The notes beneath the pieces are model-generated. The model made no database searches. It was not told where the DNA came from and was given only the letters and a program-made list of their open reading frames with translations. The position numbers and the translations under genes are program-made. From Candidatus Thorarchaeota archaeon (GTDB lineage Archaea; Asgardarchaeota; Thorarchaeia; Thorarchaeales; Thorarchaeaceae), in the NCBI GenBank assembly GCA_016840965.1, contig JAEORI010000272.1, positions 1 to 10,589 of the forward strand: a stretch of 10,589 nt of DNA. Direction: 5' to 3'. This document shows positions 1 through 6,957 of the stretch, piece after piece; the stretch's first letter is position 1, and each line of letters opens with the position of its first letter.

Positions 1-749
1 ATACCTAATACTCTTCCGTCTTTAACAATTACTCGAGGAATGAAACCCTCCGCCATGAAGGTGCCTTCAGGCGGATCCTTTACTTTCTCAAACTTCCTCT
101 CAACTTTCTCTTGTCCAAAGACAGTAATCTTATGCTCTGCCACTGTAAAGAGCTCATTGTATACAATCAGCAGCTCGCTTTGATAGCCCTCTGGTGGATC
201 TACTGTTTCAAGTTCACTAATCATGGCTTGAATATCTCCAGATGGAGCTGTTGTGCTGGTGAGTGGTCTTGCAGTAGGCGATGTTGATCTTGCTGTCGAT
301 GTGGGTGGTCTAGGCGGAGGCGCTGTTGTCGTTGGTTGGGTCATCGGCTCTGCTGGTTTTGGTTTCGGTGGTGCGGAATGTGATGATATGGGTTCTTCAG
401 TTGTTTCAGTCTTTGGCATTGGTGGTTTTGGAGGAGGAGCTGGTTCCCCAGGTTTCAATATTCTTTCTGCTGCTGTAGTTCCATTCAGAGCAGTGAAGAA
501 AGTAGGTGGCTCTTCACCTTCATCTAGAGGTCGCACTTTGAAGTGGAACCCATATTCTGTCCGAAGGTTGGTAGCAACCCTTGCGCCTATGAATTTCCTT
601 CTGATACCTGCTTGAGTCCCTTTCCATAGATAGATGCTCTTTGTTTCGTCGTCGACAACGCAGACGACTTTAGTTGAGTCAAGATCATCTTTAGACAATT
701 CGACCTCATTCAAGGTCCCATCTTCCAGCACCTCATAGCCAACTACCAT
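1..749 (-). CDS. Gelsolin-like domain protein with Pro/Thr-rich linker (3' end missing)
   Basis: The minus frame starts at ATG 749 and stays open for 249 codons to the window edge, so the C-terminus is missing. GTGATT (754-759) lies 4 nt upstream as a Shine-Dalgarno and supports this start. Residues about 20-90 look like one gelsolin repeat: a strand with VVCVVDDETKSIYLWKG, an amphipathic helix (RRKFIGARVATNLRTEYG), a strand FKVRPLDEG, then EEPPTFFTAL, matching the usual 'iyvWkG...A...A..l...eg....v..GeEP..F...L' pattern. Residues about 98-170 are a low-complexity Pro/Thr/Ala/Lys linker with APPPKPPMP and APPPRPPT. Residues about 172-249 form a second, well-folded-looking segment (DPPEGYQSELLIVYNEL, then FEKVKDPPEG) that I cannot assign. 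There is no signal peptide or membrane segment, so the protein is probably cytosolic. Gelsolin domains bind actin in eukaryotes and Asgard archaea, so actin binding here is inferred by family. The family call rests on remembered motifs and has not been tested by a search. Confidence 0.78.
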   Translation of the reverse strand, partial: MVVGYEVLEDGTLNEVELSKDDLDSTKVVCVVDDETKSIYLWKGTQAGIRRKFIGARVATNLRTEYGFHFKVRPLDEGEEPPTFFTALNGTTAAERILKPGEPAPPPKPPMPKTETTEEPISSHSAPPKPKPAEPMTQPTTTAPPPRPPTSTARSTSPTARPLTSTTAPSGDIQAMISELETVDPPEGYQSELLIVYNELFTVAEHKITVFGQEKVERKFEKVKDPPEGTFMAEGFIPRVIVKDGRVLG

Positions 750-789
750 AGTTAATCACGACGCTATTCGTTAAACATCTAATGCTGAG

Positions 790-797
790 CATATATG
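790..797 (-). promoter_or_regulatory. Candidate TATA box of the gelsolin-like gene
   Basis: On the minus strand the sequence reads CATATATG here, about 41-48 nt upstream of the ATG at 749. With normal archaeal TATA-to-start spacing of about 25 nt, transcription would begin near 765 and give a short leader that includes the GTGATT Shine-Dalgarno. No strong BRE is visible. The call rests on position and composition only. Confidence 0.3.
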
Positions 798-936
798 GTA
801 TCAAGCCAGCGTATTCGTTATTGCCTTTTTGTGGTATATGATTGTTATTGTGTTAGATATAGCAACGAAATCTACCTCTAGTAGGCGTTAAGAAGGCTTA
901 TGTGTCAGATGCACCTACATATTTTGGTTGCTGACA

Positions 937-2049
937 ATGGAAAAAACAAGCAAATATACAAGTCCATTCAAGAAGCAATTCGATGAAGTTGAGAGTCTGA
1001 GTTGGAGCAGAATTATCCTCGGATTTATGGCATCAATTTTGATAATGCTCGCATCCACATGGGGCCTGCTCTCTCTACTGAACTTATCTGGCGTATATAG
1101 CTTTGATTCTTCCCGTTTCATTCCATATACTATTTACATGCTAGTGGCTTCGGCAGGTTCCATTATACTCGCAATAGTGTTGTGCGCTATTATCACCAAG
1201 TGGCCGCGAACAGTCAGTCTTCCAATTCGGATTCATAGATTTGCTAAACGACATGCTGGTGATTATTTTCTATCTCCAGAACCAGAAGACGAAACCTTGG
1301 GGACAGTGCTTCGAAGGTCACTCTATGGGTCTATCCTTATCGTAGGAATTGCACTCACACTACTAGGATTCGAGTTGATGGGTCAATTGAACACGGGTGA
1401 CATTATCTTTGTCGGCGTTGTCCTAATGATTGCTAGTGTTGCAATTCTACCATTTACGATAGTTTTGCTTTATTTTGGTCCATGGCTAATGAAAGATTCC
1501 GGATTGTTCCATCTCGATTTAAGAGATCGGTCTCTAAGTAATGTCGGAGATGATGTTGAAGATATTCTGGAGTTCTTTGCGGGAGTAGACATCATTCTTG
1601 TGTGGATTGAACTCACTCTGAATGTAGGTGGAGAAGCTCCATGGATTCCTATCTTCATCATGATAATACCACTTGGTCCACTATTTTCAATCGTTCTTAA
1701 TTTCACGCTTGTCTTCATGGTCTTCAAAGAAAAAGCCACATTGTCAATGATGCAATATCTAACAACTGTATACGATGTTCCTGATATGATAAATTCTCCA
1801 AACTATATTCGCAGTCAGATAGTCAATTTAGTCGACCGTGAATTACTACTAACAGCTTCTACACCCCTACCCTCGTCAGATTCCCAAATTGCAATAGAAG
1901 CTAAACATGAAGAAGAGAGTGAAGTCGAGTCGGATACACCACCAGAACCAATACGTGAATACATACCTCCTCTTCCTGATTCAGGAAGGGATCATTTACC
2001 TCCACCTCCAGATGATTTCTCTGATTCATTTCCCGATGATGATGATTGA
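937..2049 (+). CDS. Multi-pass membrane protein with acidic proline-rich C-terminal tail
   Basis: This protein of 370 residues has no family I recognise. I chose ATG 937 over the in-frame TTG 928; neither has a strong Shine-Dalgarno. After a charged N-terminus, hydrophobic helices lie at roughly residues 25-48, 63-88, 128-148, 155-181, 216-230 and 237-263. Two soluble loops separate them: one basic/acidic (about 89-127) and one acidic (about 185-215, VGDDVEDILEFF). The last 105 residues are hydrophilic, with the run EEESEVESDTPPEP, then PPLP (344-347) and PPPP (355-358), and the protein ends in DDDD. With six helices both termini would face the cytosol, leaving the proline-rich tail free to bind a partner. 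It is divergent from the gelsolin-like gene, and its last 24 bp overlap the convergent thiQ. A scaffold or anchor role is inference from the tail alone. Confidence 0.85.
   Translation: MEKTSKYTSPFKKQFDEVESLSWSRIILGFMASILIMLASTWGLLSLLNLSGVYSFDSSRFIPYTIYMLVASAGSIILAIVLCAIITKWPRTVSLPIRIHRFAKRHAGDYFLSPEPEDETLGTVLRRSLYGSILIVGIALTLLGFELMGQLNTGDIIFVGVVLMIASVAILPFTIVLLYFGPWLMKDSGLFHLDLRDRSLSNVGDDVEDILEFFAGVDIILVWIELTLNVGGEAPWIPIFIMIIPLGPLFSIVLNFTLVFMVFKEKATLSMMQYLTTVYDVPDMINSPNYIRSQIVNLVDRELLLTASTPLPSSDSQIAIEAKHEEESEVESDTPPEPIREYIPPLPDSGRDHLPPPPDDFSDSFPDDDD
1972..1988. repeat. Perfect inverted repeat CTTCCTGA-T-TCAGGAAG
   Basis: Two exact 8-nt arms flank one T, which can form a 7-bp stem with an ATT loop. 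It lies inside the proline-rich tail codons of the membrane protein and 38 nt beyond the thiQ stop on the minus strand. No T-tract follows on either strand, so a terminator role is only possible; coding constraint or chance could also explain it. Confidence 0.4.
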
Positions 2050-3087
2050 ATCTGGTTTGAACGAAAAAGCAACAGTCTTTTCACCGTTTGCTCTCAAACG
2101 CTTGACCAAGTCCTCATCATAAGTCAGTGCAATCATGGGAACTCCATTGAATTCAATAGATATCTTGAAAGAACCTACTTGAGGTGTTATTGAAACTAGA
2201 CTGGCTTGTGCCCAGTCTGAAGGGTTTGAATCTGAAATTATCACGTCTTCAGGTTTAACACTAAAAGAGATACGAGAGTTAACCTCTCCTTTGCCGGGGA
2301 TTTGAAAATGAGTATCTTTGACTAAGATTGTGAGAATTCCTTCAGAAACATCAGTTATCTTACCTGAGAAAATATTCCCACTACCAAGAAATCTCGCCAC
2401 GAATTCGTTTGCTGGTGAATCATATAGTTGCTCAGGAGTCCCTACTTGAGTAACAATACCATCATTGAGGATTGCTACTCTATCTGAGATAGCAAATGCT
2501 TCATCTTGGCTATGTGTGACATAGATAGTAGTGACCTTTAGTTTTCGTTGTATCCGCTTGATTTCTGATTGTAGACGTTCTCTGAGTTGCTGATCTAACG
2601 CCGATAATGGTTCATCAAGTAAGAGAAGCTTAGGGTTTATTGCAAGTGCTCGAGCCAACGCAACTCTTTGTGCTTCCCCGCCACTGACCTCAGATATCTT
2701 TCTTAACAATAACCTCCGAATGCCTAGAAGGTCCGCAAGTTCCTCAACCCTTTCAATTGTCCTATCTCTTGACCATCCTGCCATATCTGGCCCAAAAGAA
2801 ATGTTCTCAAACACAGTCATATTGGGGAATAGTGCAACTGATTGGAATACCATTCCAATATTGCGTTTATTTGGTGGAACATTTACCATGTCTTTCCCAT
2901 CAAAGAGAAGACTTCCTCCAACATTTTCTATAAAACCTGCTACCATTCTGAGCGTTGTTGTCTTCCCGGATCCACTTGGACCAAGGAGTGTCAATAACTC
3001 GCCATCTTTAACTTGAAGGTCTATTGGTCCAATTTTTGAGCCATCATCAAACGCTCTTACCAATCCTTTGAGTTCAACATTTACCAT
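2026..3087 (-). CDS. thiQ: Thiamine ABC transporter ATP-binding protein ThiQ-like
   Basis: This 353-residue protein is the nucleotide-binding subunit that powers the ThiBPQ importer. The motifs are complete: Walker A GPSGSGKTT (36-44), Q-loop FQ (Q82), signature VSGGEAQR (134-141), Walker B LLLLDEP (154-160), D-loop SALD (162-165) and switch histidine H192 in VTHSQDEA. Residues from about 240 form a C-terminal beta-rich TOBE-like domain. The protein is therefore longer than E. coli ThiQ (about 232 residues) and resembles PotA/FbpC-type ATPases in layout. By sequence alone it could serve an iron, polyamine or sulfate importer; the thiamine assignment comes from thiB and thiR next door. Its ATG shares one base with the thiP stop (TAATG), and a GGAGGCG Shine-Dalgarno (3095-3101) lies inside thiP, which suggests translational coupling. 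Its 3' end overlaps the convergent membrane-protein gene by 24 bp. Confidence 0.9.
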   Translation of the reverse strand: MVNVELKGLVRAFDDGSKIGPIDLQVKDGELLTLLGPSGSGKTTTLRMVAGFIENVGGSLLFDGKDMVNVPPNKRNIGMVFQSVALFPNMTVFENISFGPDMAGWSRDRTIERVEELADLLGIRRLLLRKISEVSGGEAQRVALARALAINPKLLLLDEPLSALDQQLRERLQSEIKRIQRKLKVTTIYVTHSQDEAFAISDRVAILNDGIVTQVGTPEQLYDSPANEFVARFLGSGNIFSGKITDVSEGILTILVKDTHFQIPGKGEVNSRISFSVKPEDVIISDSNPSDWAQASLVSITPQVGSFKISIEFNGVPMIALTYDEDLVKRLRANGEKTVAFSFKPDSIIIIGK

Positions 3088-4724
3088 TATAATGCGCCTC
3101 CAGTACTGCCTTCTGAGATTCGTTCCATGACAAGAAAAGCAACGACACAGATGACAACCAGCACAAGGGCCGCAGCACCAGCATCAACAAATGCTCTTAC
3201 TGCGAGATAATCATAGATTGCCACTGCTAGTGTGTAATTCTGAGGTAGAGCGATAAAGAGTGTTGCAGACATCTCTCCAATTGCCATAGCAAATGCGAAA
3301 ACGCCACCAACAAGGATACCGGGCGCGAGAAGTGGCAGCTCAACAAAAAACAAACGTTGTATTCTCGTTGCACCTAGAGAGTCTGCTTGTTCCAATAAGG
3401 TTTGATCAATTTTACTCATAGCAATATCTATAGCTCTTGCACTGAAGGGCAGTCCAATTATGGTCTGTGCAACCACTATGATTGGCCAAGGATTAGTGAC
3501 AAGACCTGTTGGAACTGCAATAACGAGTACAAGACCATATGCGACTGTGATTGAAGATATTCCAAGAGGTAGTAGAATCATTGCTGATGCAAGTGTTGGG
3601 ATAGCTTTACCCGCGTTTCGCAATGCTATAGCTAAAGGAATTCCTAGAACAACTGCAAATATGGTAGCTAGACCTGCATAGAATAGCGAGTTTATGAAAT
3701 ACCTGAGTCCTCCCTGGCTTCCCCAAGTGAAGAGATTCACGAATCCATCCAATGTGTATCTTTGACCAATCGGATCAAAGACAGATGCTCGAAAAATCGT
3801 TGCAATTGGTCCTAAGACTAGGATAGCAATTATGAATAGATACCCTACAATTAAGACTCTTTCAAGTACCCGATAACGACTGAACGGAATTGTCTTTATC
3901 GATGCAGTCGGTCCAACAACACCATCTTGTCTTCCAAGTCTGAAATAGATATATGCTAGACTTAATGTGATGATTATTTGGATAAGGGTAAGAGAACTGG
4001 CTTCTCCATAGTCGAACATTCTGAATGCATTCCAAATCTGAGCTTCTATTGTCATGTAGGTTCCTTGGCCGAATGCAAGAATAATGGGAAATGACATGAA
4101 GCAGAACATGAAAGTTAAAACAGCTGAAGCTAAGATTGCTGGAGTTATATGTGGAAGAGTGATTCGCCTAAATCTCTGAAATGAACTTGCTCCCAATATC
4201 TCAGCGCTTTCTTCTATCTCAGGATTTAGTCTTTCTAAAGATGCTGAAACCATTAGAAGAACTAGTGGTACATTATAAAATGTATGAGCTAGAATAATTC
4301 CAGAAACTCCTGTCGCCAAATTGAAGACAGATATGGATGAACCCTGCATCCACATTAGAATTGAATCAATCACTCCATAAGATCCAAACATCTGAAGAAA
4401 TCCTACGACAACAACAATCGGTGGGAGTACAAAAGGCACAATCATCATCGCTTTAACGATGGACTTACCTCTAAATCTCAGGCGTGCAATTAAGAATGCT
4501 CCAGGCAATCCAATTAGAACAGCCATTATTGTGCTAACAATCGCTTGAAGCACTGTGAATTGAATGATGAACTGAATTAATGGTGAGGCAAGTACATCTT
4601 GAAAAGGAGTCCCTGTAAAGAGTCCTTGTACCGTAACTATTGCGACAGGAAACACTAGGAACACAAGGAGTAATAGTAATGGGAATGCGAGTATTGCATA
4701 TTTGAGAAGAACTCTTGTTTCCAA
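3087..4724 (-). CDS. thiP: Thiamine ABC transporter permease ThiP-like, two fused halves
   Basis: The 545-residue protein is close to the length of bacterial ThiP (about 536) and forms the membrane channel of the importer. It contains two homologous permease halves of about six helices each, joined near residues 262-290. Each half carries an EAA loop that contacts the ATPase: residues about 171-191 (EESAEILGASSFQRFRRI, then TLP) and 445-465 (EQADSLGATRIQRLFFVELP). The start is TTG at 4724. No ATG occurs in frame until after the first several helices, and GAGGGG (4731-4736) sits 6 nt upstream. The gene lies 14 nt after thiB and overlaps thiQ by one base, so the three are one operon. The same fold is used by iron (FbpB-type) permeases, so substrate is inferred from context. 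Confidence 0.9.
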   Translation of the reverse strand: METRVLLKYAILAFPLLLLLVFLVFPVAIVTVQGLFTGTPFQDVLASPLIQFIIQFTVLQAIVSTIMAVLIGLPGAFLIARLRFRGKSIVKAMMIVPFVLPPIVVVVGFLQMFGSYGVIDSILMWMQGSSISVFNLATGVSGIILAHTFYNVPLVLLMVSASLERLNPEIEESAEILGASSFQRFRRITLPHITPAILASAVLTFMFCFMSFPIILAFGQGTYMTIEAQIWNAFRMFDYGEASSLTLIQIIITLSLAYIYFRLGRQDGVVGPTASIKTIPFSRYRVLERVLIVGYLFIIAILVLGPIATIFRASVFDPIGQRYTLDGFVNLFTWGSQGGLRYFINSLFYAGLATIFAVVLGIPLAIALRNAGKAIPTLASAMILLPLGISSITVAYGLVLVIAVPTGLVTNPWPIIVVAQTIIGLPFSARAIDIAMSKIDQTLLEQADSLGATRIQRLFFVELPLLAPGILVGGVFAFAMAIGEMSATLFIALPQNYTLAVAIYDYLAVRAFVDAGAAALVLVVICVVAFLVMERISEGSTGGAL

Positions 4725-4730
4725 TCCTTA

Positions 4731-4736
4731 CCCCTC
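4731..4736 (-). promoter_or_regulatory. Shine-Dalgarno GAGGGG deciding the TTG start of thiP
   Basis: Read on the minus strand, GAGGGG lies in the 14-nt gap between thiB and thiP, 6 nt upstream of TTG 4724. No ATG is available in frame nearby, so this site supports initiation at TTG. Confidence 0.6.
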
Positions 4737-4738
4737 TT

Positions 4739-5860
4739 CTAGGGTGCTCTAGTTGCAGTCCATAAGCTTAACCAATTTGATAGATTTGATGAAATCTCGG
4801 TGCTATTTAGAAGTTGATTAAGGACACTAACTTGATCAGGATGTATGGCATATTGATAGACATTCGGTAGCGTGAGATCTGTTCTAACAGGAAACATCCA
4901 TTGGTTAAGTGGAATCTCTGTTTGCACCGTTGTATTAAGACAATAGTCTATGAAGGCTTTTCCAAGTTCTGGGTTTGGACCATTCTTTACAAGACCTACT
5001 CCCTCCACTTGCATCCATGCCCAATATTGGTCGTTATAGAAAAAGGGTGATACTGCTGTATCTGGTGCAGTCCCCAAATAATTAGCTGAATATGCTGGAT
5101 CTGTTCCGTAACTGACTAGAAGGTGTTTATTTGGATCACTCGACCATACAGACCAAGCTTCAGTCCACCCTTCTTGAACATCTATGTAATCATTGACATC
5201 TTCCCACCATGTGGTCCAATCTTGAAACAGAATTTTCTCGTATACTGCAATTTGAGACAGCAAGAATGAGAGTCCGGGACTACTATAATTTGGGTTCTCA
5301 GTGACCAGAGCAGCTGCCAATTCTGGATCAGCAAGATCTGCGAATGTAAGATTTTCTAATTGCGGATGAGTAGTTGTGTTAATTGTGTTCGTGGAATATA
5401 TTAGCGTGACCAAGCCAAAATCAAAAGGCGTTAGATAATGATTGGGGTCTAAAAGATTAATAAAAGTCTCATTGATCAGGTTAAGGCGCGGAGATGTATA
5501 TGGCTCCAGGACACTCTTTGTAGCCTCTTGTAATATTAGAATATTGTCGATCCCAATCACAACATCAGCAACAGGATTTGCTGATTCCGCTACCAGTTTC
5601 GATATGATACCATTGGCGTCCACCTCCAAGAGGATGATTTCAACATCCACTCCATACTTTTCTTCAAATGGAGCAAATGCACGCTCTAGGACCACTTCCG
5701 CACCTTCATCTCCCCAGTCAAGAAAGCTACTATAAGTATAAACAACAAACCTTGGTTTCCACCAGGTTACAGCGGCATAGACTGAGATCACAAGAATTAC
5801 AACGACTGCTATGCCGGCTATTACTTTTCGAGGGTCTCTTCTTTCTGGGTACTGACTCAT
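4739..5860 (-). CDS. thiB: Thiamine-binding protein ThiB/TbpA-like, membrane anchored
   Basis: This is the extracytoplasmic receptor that delivers thiamine or its phosphates to ThiP. I prefer ATG 5860 (373 residues, preceded by GGTG) to the in-frame TTG 5890. A basic N-terminus (PERRDPRK) and one hydrophobic helix (about 13-32) form an uncleaved anchor; there is no lipobox cysteine. The mature part follows the TbpA pattern: YTYSSFLDWG (41-50), ADVVIGIDN (98-106), TPFDFGLVTLIY (144-155), SSPGLSFLL (193-201), GWTEAW (231-236, compare GWSEAY), LLVSYGTDPAY (247-257, compare LVLSYTTSPAY) and WMFPV (321-325, compare WMYPV). These aromatic segments line the thiamine pocket in bacterial TbpA. Several NxS/T sequons (for example NET, NTT, NLT, NYS, NST) fit an N-glycosylated archaeal surface protein. 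It is the first gene of thiBPQ and is divergent from thiR. Confidence 0.92.
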   Translation of the reverse strand: MSQYPERRDPRKVIAGIAVVVILVISVYAAVTWWKPRFVVYTYSSFLDWGDEGAEVVLERAFAPFEEKYGVDVEIILLEVDANGIISKLVAESANPVADVVIGIDNILILQEATKSVLEPYTSPRLNLINETFINLLDPNHYLTPFDFGLVTLIYSTNTINTTTHPQLENLTFADLADPELAAALVTENPNYSSPGLSFLLSQIAVYEKILFQDWTTWWEDVNDYIDVQEGWTEAWSVWSSDPNKHLLVSYGTDPAYSANYLGTAPDTAVSPFFYNDQYWAWMQVEGVGLVKNGPNPELGKAFIDYCLNTTVQTEIPLNQWMFPVRTDLTLPNVYQYAIHPDQVSVLNQLLNSTEISSNLSNWLSLWTATRAP

Positions 5861-5893
5861 GCAATTAGACACCAACCCGAGTGAATGCAAGCA

Positions 5894-5926
5894 TTCTTAT
5901 AACGCTTCTTATAACAGTGTTATAGG
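5894..5926. promoter_or_regulatory. Probable ThiR operator with overlapping divergent TATA boxes
   Basis: TTCTTATAAC occurs twice in direct orientation (5894-5903 and 5906-5915, period 12). The second copy is also the left arm of a palindrome, TATAACA-G-TGTTATA (5910-5924). This gives three TTATAAC-type half-sites, two direct and one inverted. They sit in the 84-bp gap between thiB and thiR. The half-sites read TTATAAG on the minus strand and TTATAAC on the plus strand, so they coincide with the expected TATA positions for both genes (about 35-55 nt from thiB ATG and 30-48 nt from thiR ATG). A bound regulator would block the basal factors in both directions. The ThiR assignment is inference from position. 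Confidence 0.65.
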
Positions 5927-5944
5927 AAATGAGTGTGATTGGAT

Positions 5945-6877
5945 ATGAAACCTCCCTGTGAAATTGTACAAAGGGACTTACTACGAGCTGTCAGGGCTTC
6001 AGTTGCTAAGTTGCTTAAAGATGAAGGATTCTCACAAACAGAGATTGCTGCTAATATGGATTTGACGCAAGCCGCAGTAAGCAAGTACTTGAGCCAACCA
6101 ATAGCAAAGACAAAGTTAGAGGGAGAAATCGAAAGCCTTTCAAAGAAAATCACAGAGATGATCAAAACTGGTGAGTCAAACACAGAAAAGATCGTACTAG
6201 AGATATGTTCTGTATGTATGCATTCGCGTCTAGGTTCAACACTCTGCCAGATTCATCAAGATACGGTACCTTCTCTCAAAATTTCGAATTGCCAAGTCTG
6301 CACACAGCTTTTAGGAGGAAGGGATGACAATCTTGCAGAGCGAGCATTTGTTATGGGCGATATCCTTGAAGCATTGAGGACTATTGAGCATTCAGAATCA
6401 TTCCAGGTGATTGTTCCTCAGGTCCGTGCCAATTTTGTTGTGTGTAATAGCAAGGCTCAAACAATCAAAGATGTTGCTGGCGTACCTGGTAGAATTACAA
6501 TTGTAGATGGTCATGCTCGTGCACTAGTAAGCCCTCAATTTGGAGCATCTCAGCATACCGCTGAGCTCCTACTGCATGCAAAGAGCACATGGCCGCGCGT
6601 ACGGGCTTGCCTATGTGTAAGTGGAAAAACCGAGGTCGTGAAATTGGCAGAGAAATTTAGATTTCATGTACTGTCTATGAAGGAACCAGAAAGCATAGCC
6701 TCAAAGATTGTCACATCTCTTAAGAAGACAAATCAGATACCTGCTAAAAGAACAGCATTTCCCGCAATTCATATTCCTGGAGGAATCGGGGTCGAACCAA
6801 TCCTTTATCTTTTTGGACCTAATGCTAAGGAGCTTTGCAAGAAAAGTCTTCAAATAAGTGATTCACTGATACAATAG
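5945..6877 (+). CDS. thiR: ThiR-type regulator: HTH plus ThiN domain
   Basis: This 310-residue protein begins with MKPPCEIV, typical of the archaeal COG2522 regulators. A Cro/XRE-type helix-turn-helix spans about residues 14-53, with recognition helix TQAAVSKYLS (41-50). A short helical linker leads to a cysteine cluster, C88xxC91, C101, H104 and C116xxC119, which looks metal-binding. Residues about 135-306 are a ThiN (archaeal thiamine-phosphate synthase) domain: VPGRITIVDGHARAL, QFGASQHTAELLLHAK and IPGGIGVEPILYLFG. Enzymatic ThiN domains, as I recall them, usually have GKEP where this has GVEP, which fits a sensor without catalysis. Archaeal ThiR proteins use ThiN to sense thiamine phosphates and control thiamine genes. 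I chose ATG 5945 (GTGAT at 5935-5939) over TTG 5939. It is divergent from thiBPQ, and autoregulation is likely. Confidence 0.9.
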   Translation: MKPPCEIVQRDLLRAVRASVAKLLKDEGFSQTEIAANMDLTQAAVSKYLSQPIAKTKLEGEIESLSKKITEMIKTGESNTEKIVLEICSVCMHSRLGSTLCQIHQDTVPSLKISNCQVCTQLLGGRDDNLAERAFVMGDILEALRTIEHSESFQVIVPQVRANFVVCNSKAQTIKDVAGVPGRITIVDGHARALVSPQFGASQHTAELLLHAKSTWPRVRACLCVSGKTEVVKLAEKFRFHVLSMKEPESIASKIVTSLKKTNQIPAKRTAFPAIHIPGGIGVEPILYLFGPNAKELCKKSLQISDSLIQ

Positions 6878-6957
6878 AATTTCTCGCGGTTGTCTTACAT
6901 CACTTTATTTTGCCTATGGTATGGTTGGTATCTGCTACAAATTAGAGGCGTCCATAG

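Noticed and set aside
253..615. A plus-strand glycine-rich open frame.
   Set aside because: It is the antisense of the Pro/Thr-rich linker codons of the gelsolin-like gene (proline CCN reads as glycine/tryptophan-rich on the other strand). It has no Shine-Dalgarno and no family resemblance.
4739..5860. ThiB as a ferric-iron, polyamine or sulfate binding protein.
   Set aside because: The GWTEAW, SYGTDPAY and WMFPV segments match TbpA/ThiB specifically, and ThiR lies next to it. Iron-binding Tyr pairs are not evident.
5861..5944. A TPP riboswitch upstream of thiB or thiR.
   Set aside because: The gap is only 84 bp and the leaders would be short. No THI-element core is visible, while a protein operator and ThiR are present. 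CTGAGA strings elsewhere are inside coding sequence.
5945..6877. The ThiN domain protein as an active thiamine-phosphate synthase.
   Set aside because: It has an N-terminal HTH and cysteine cluster, lacks a fused ThiD kinase, and has GVEP where enzymes, as I recall them, usually have GKEP. Residual activity cannot be excluded from sequence alone.
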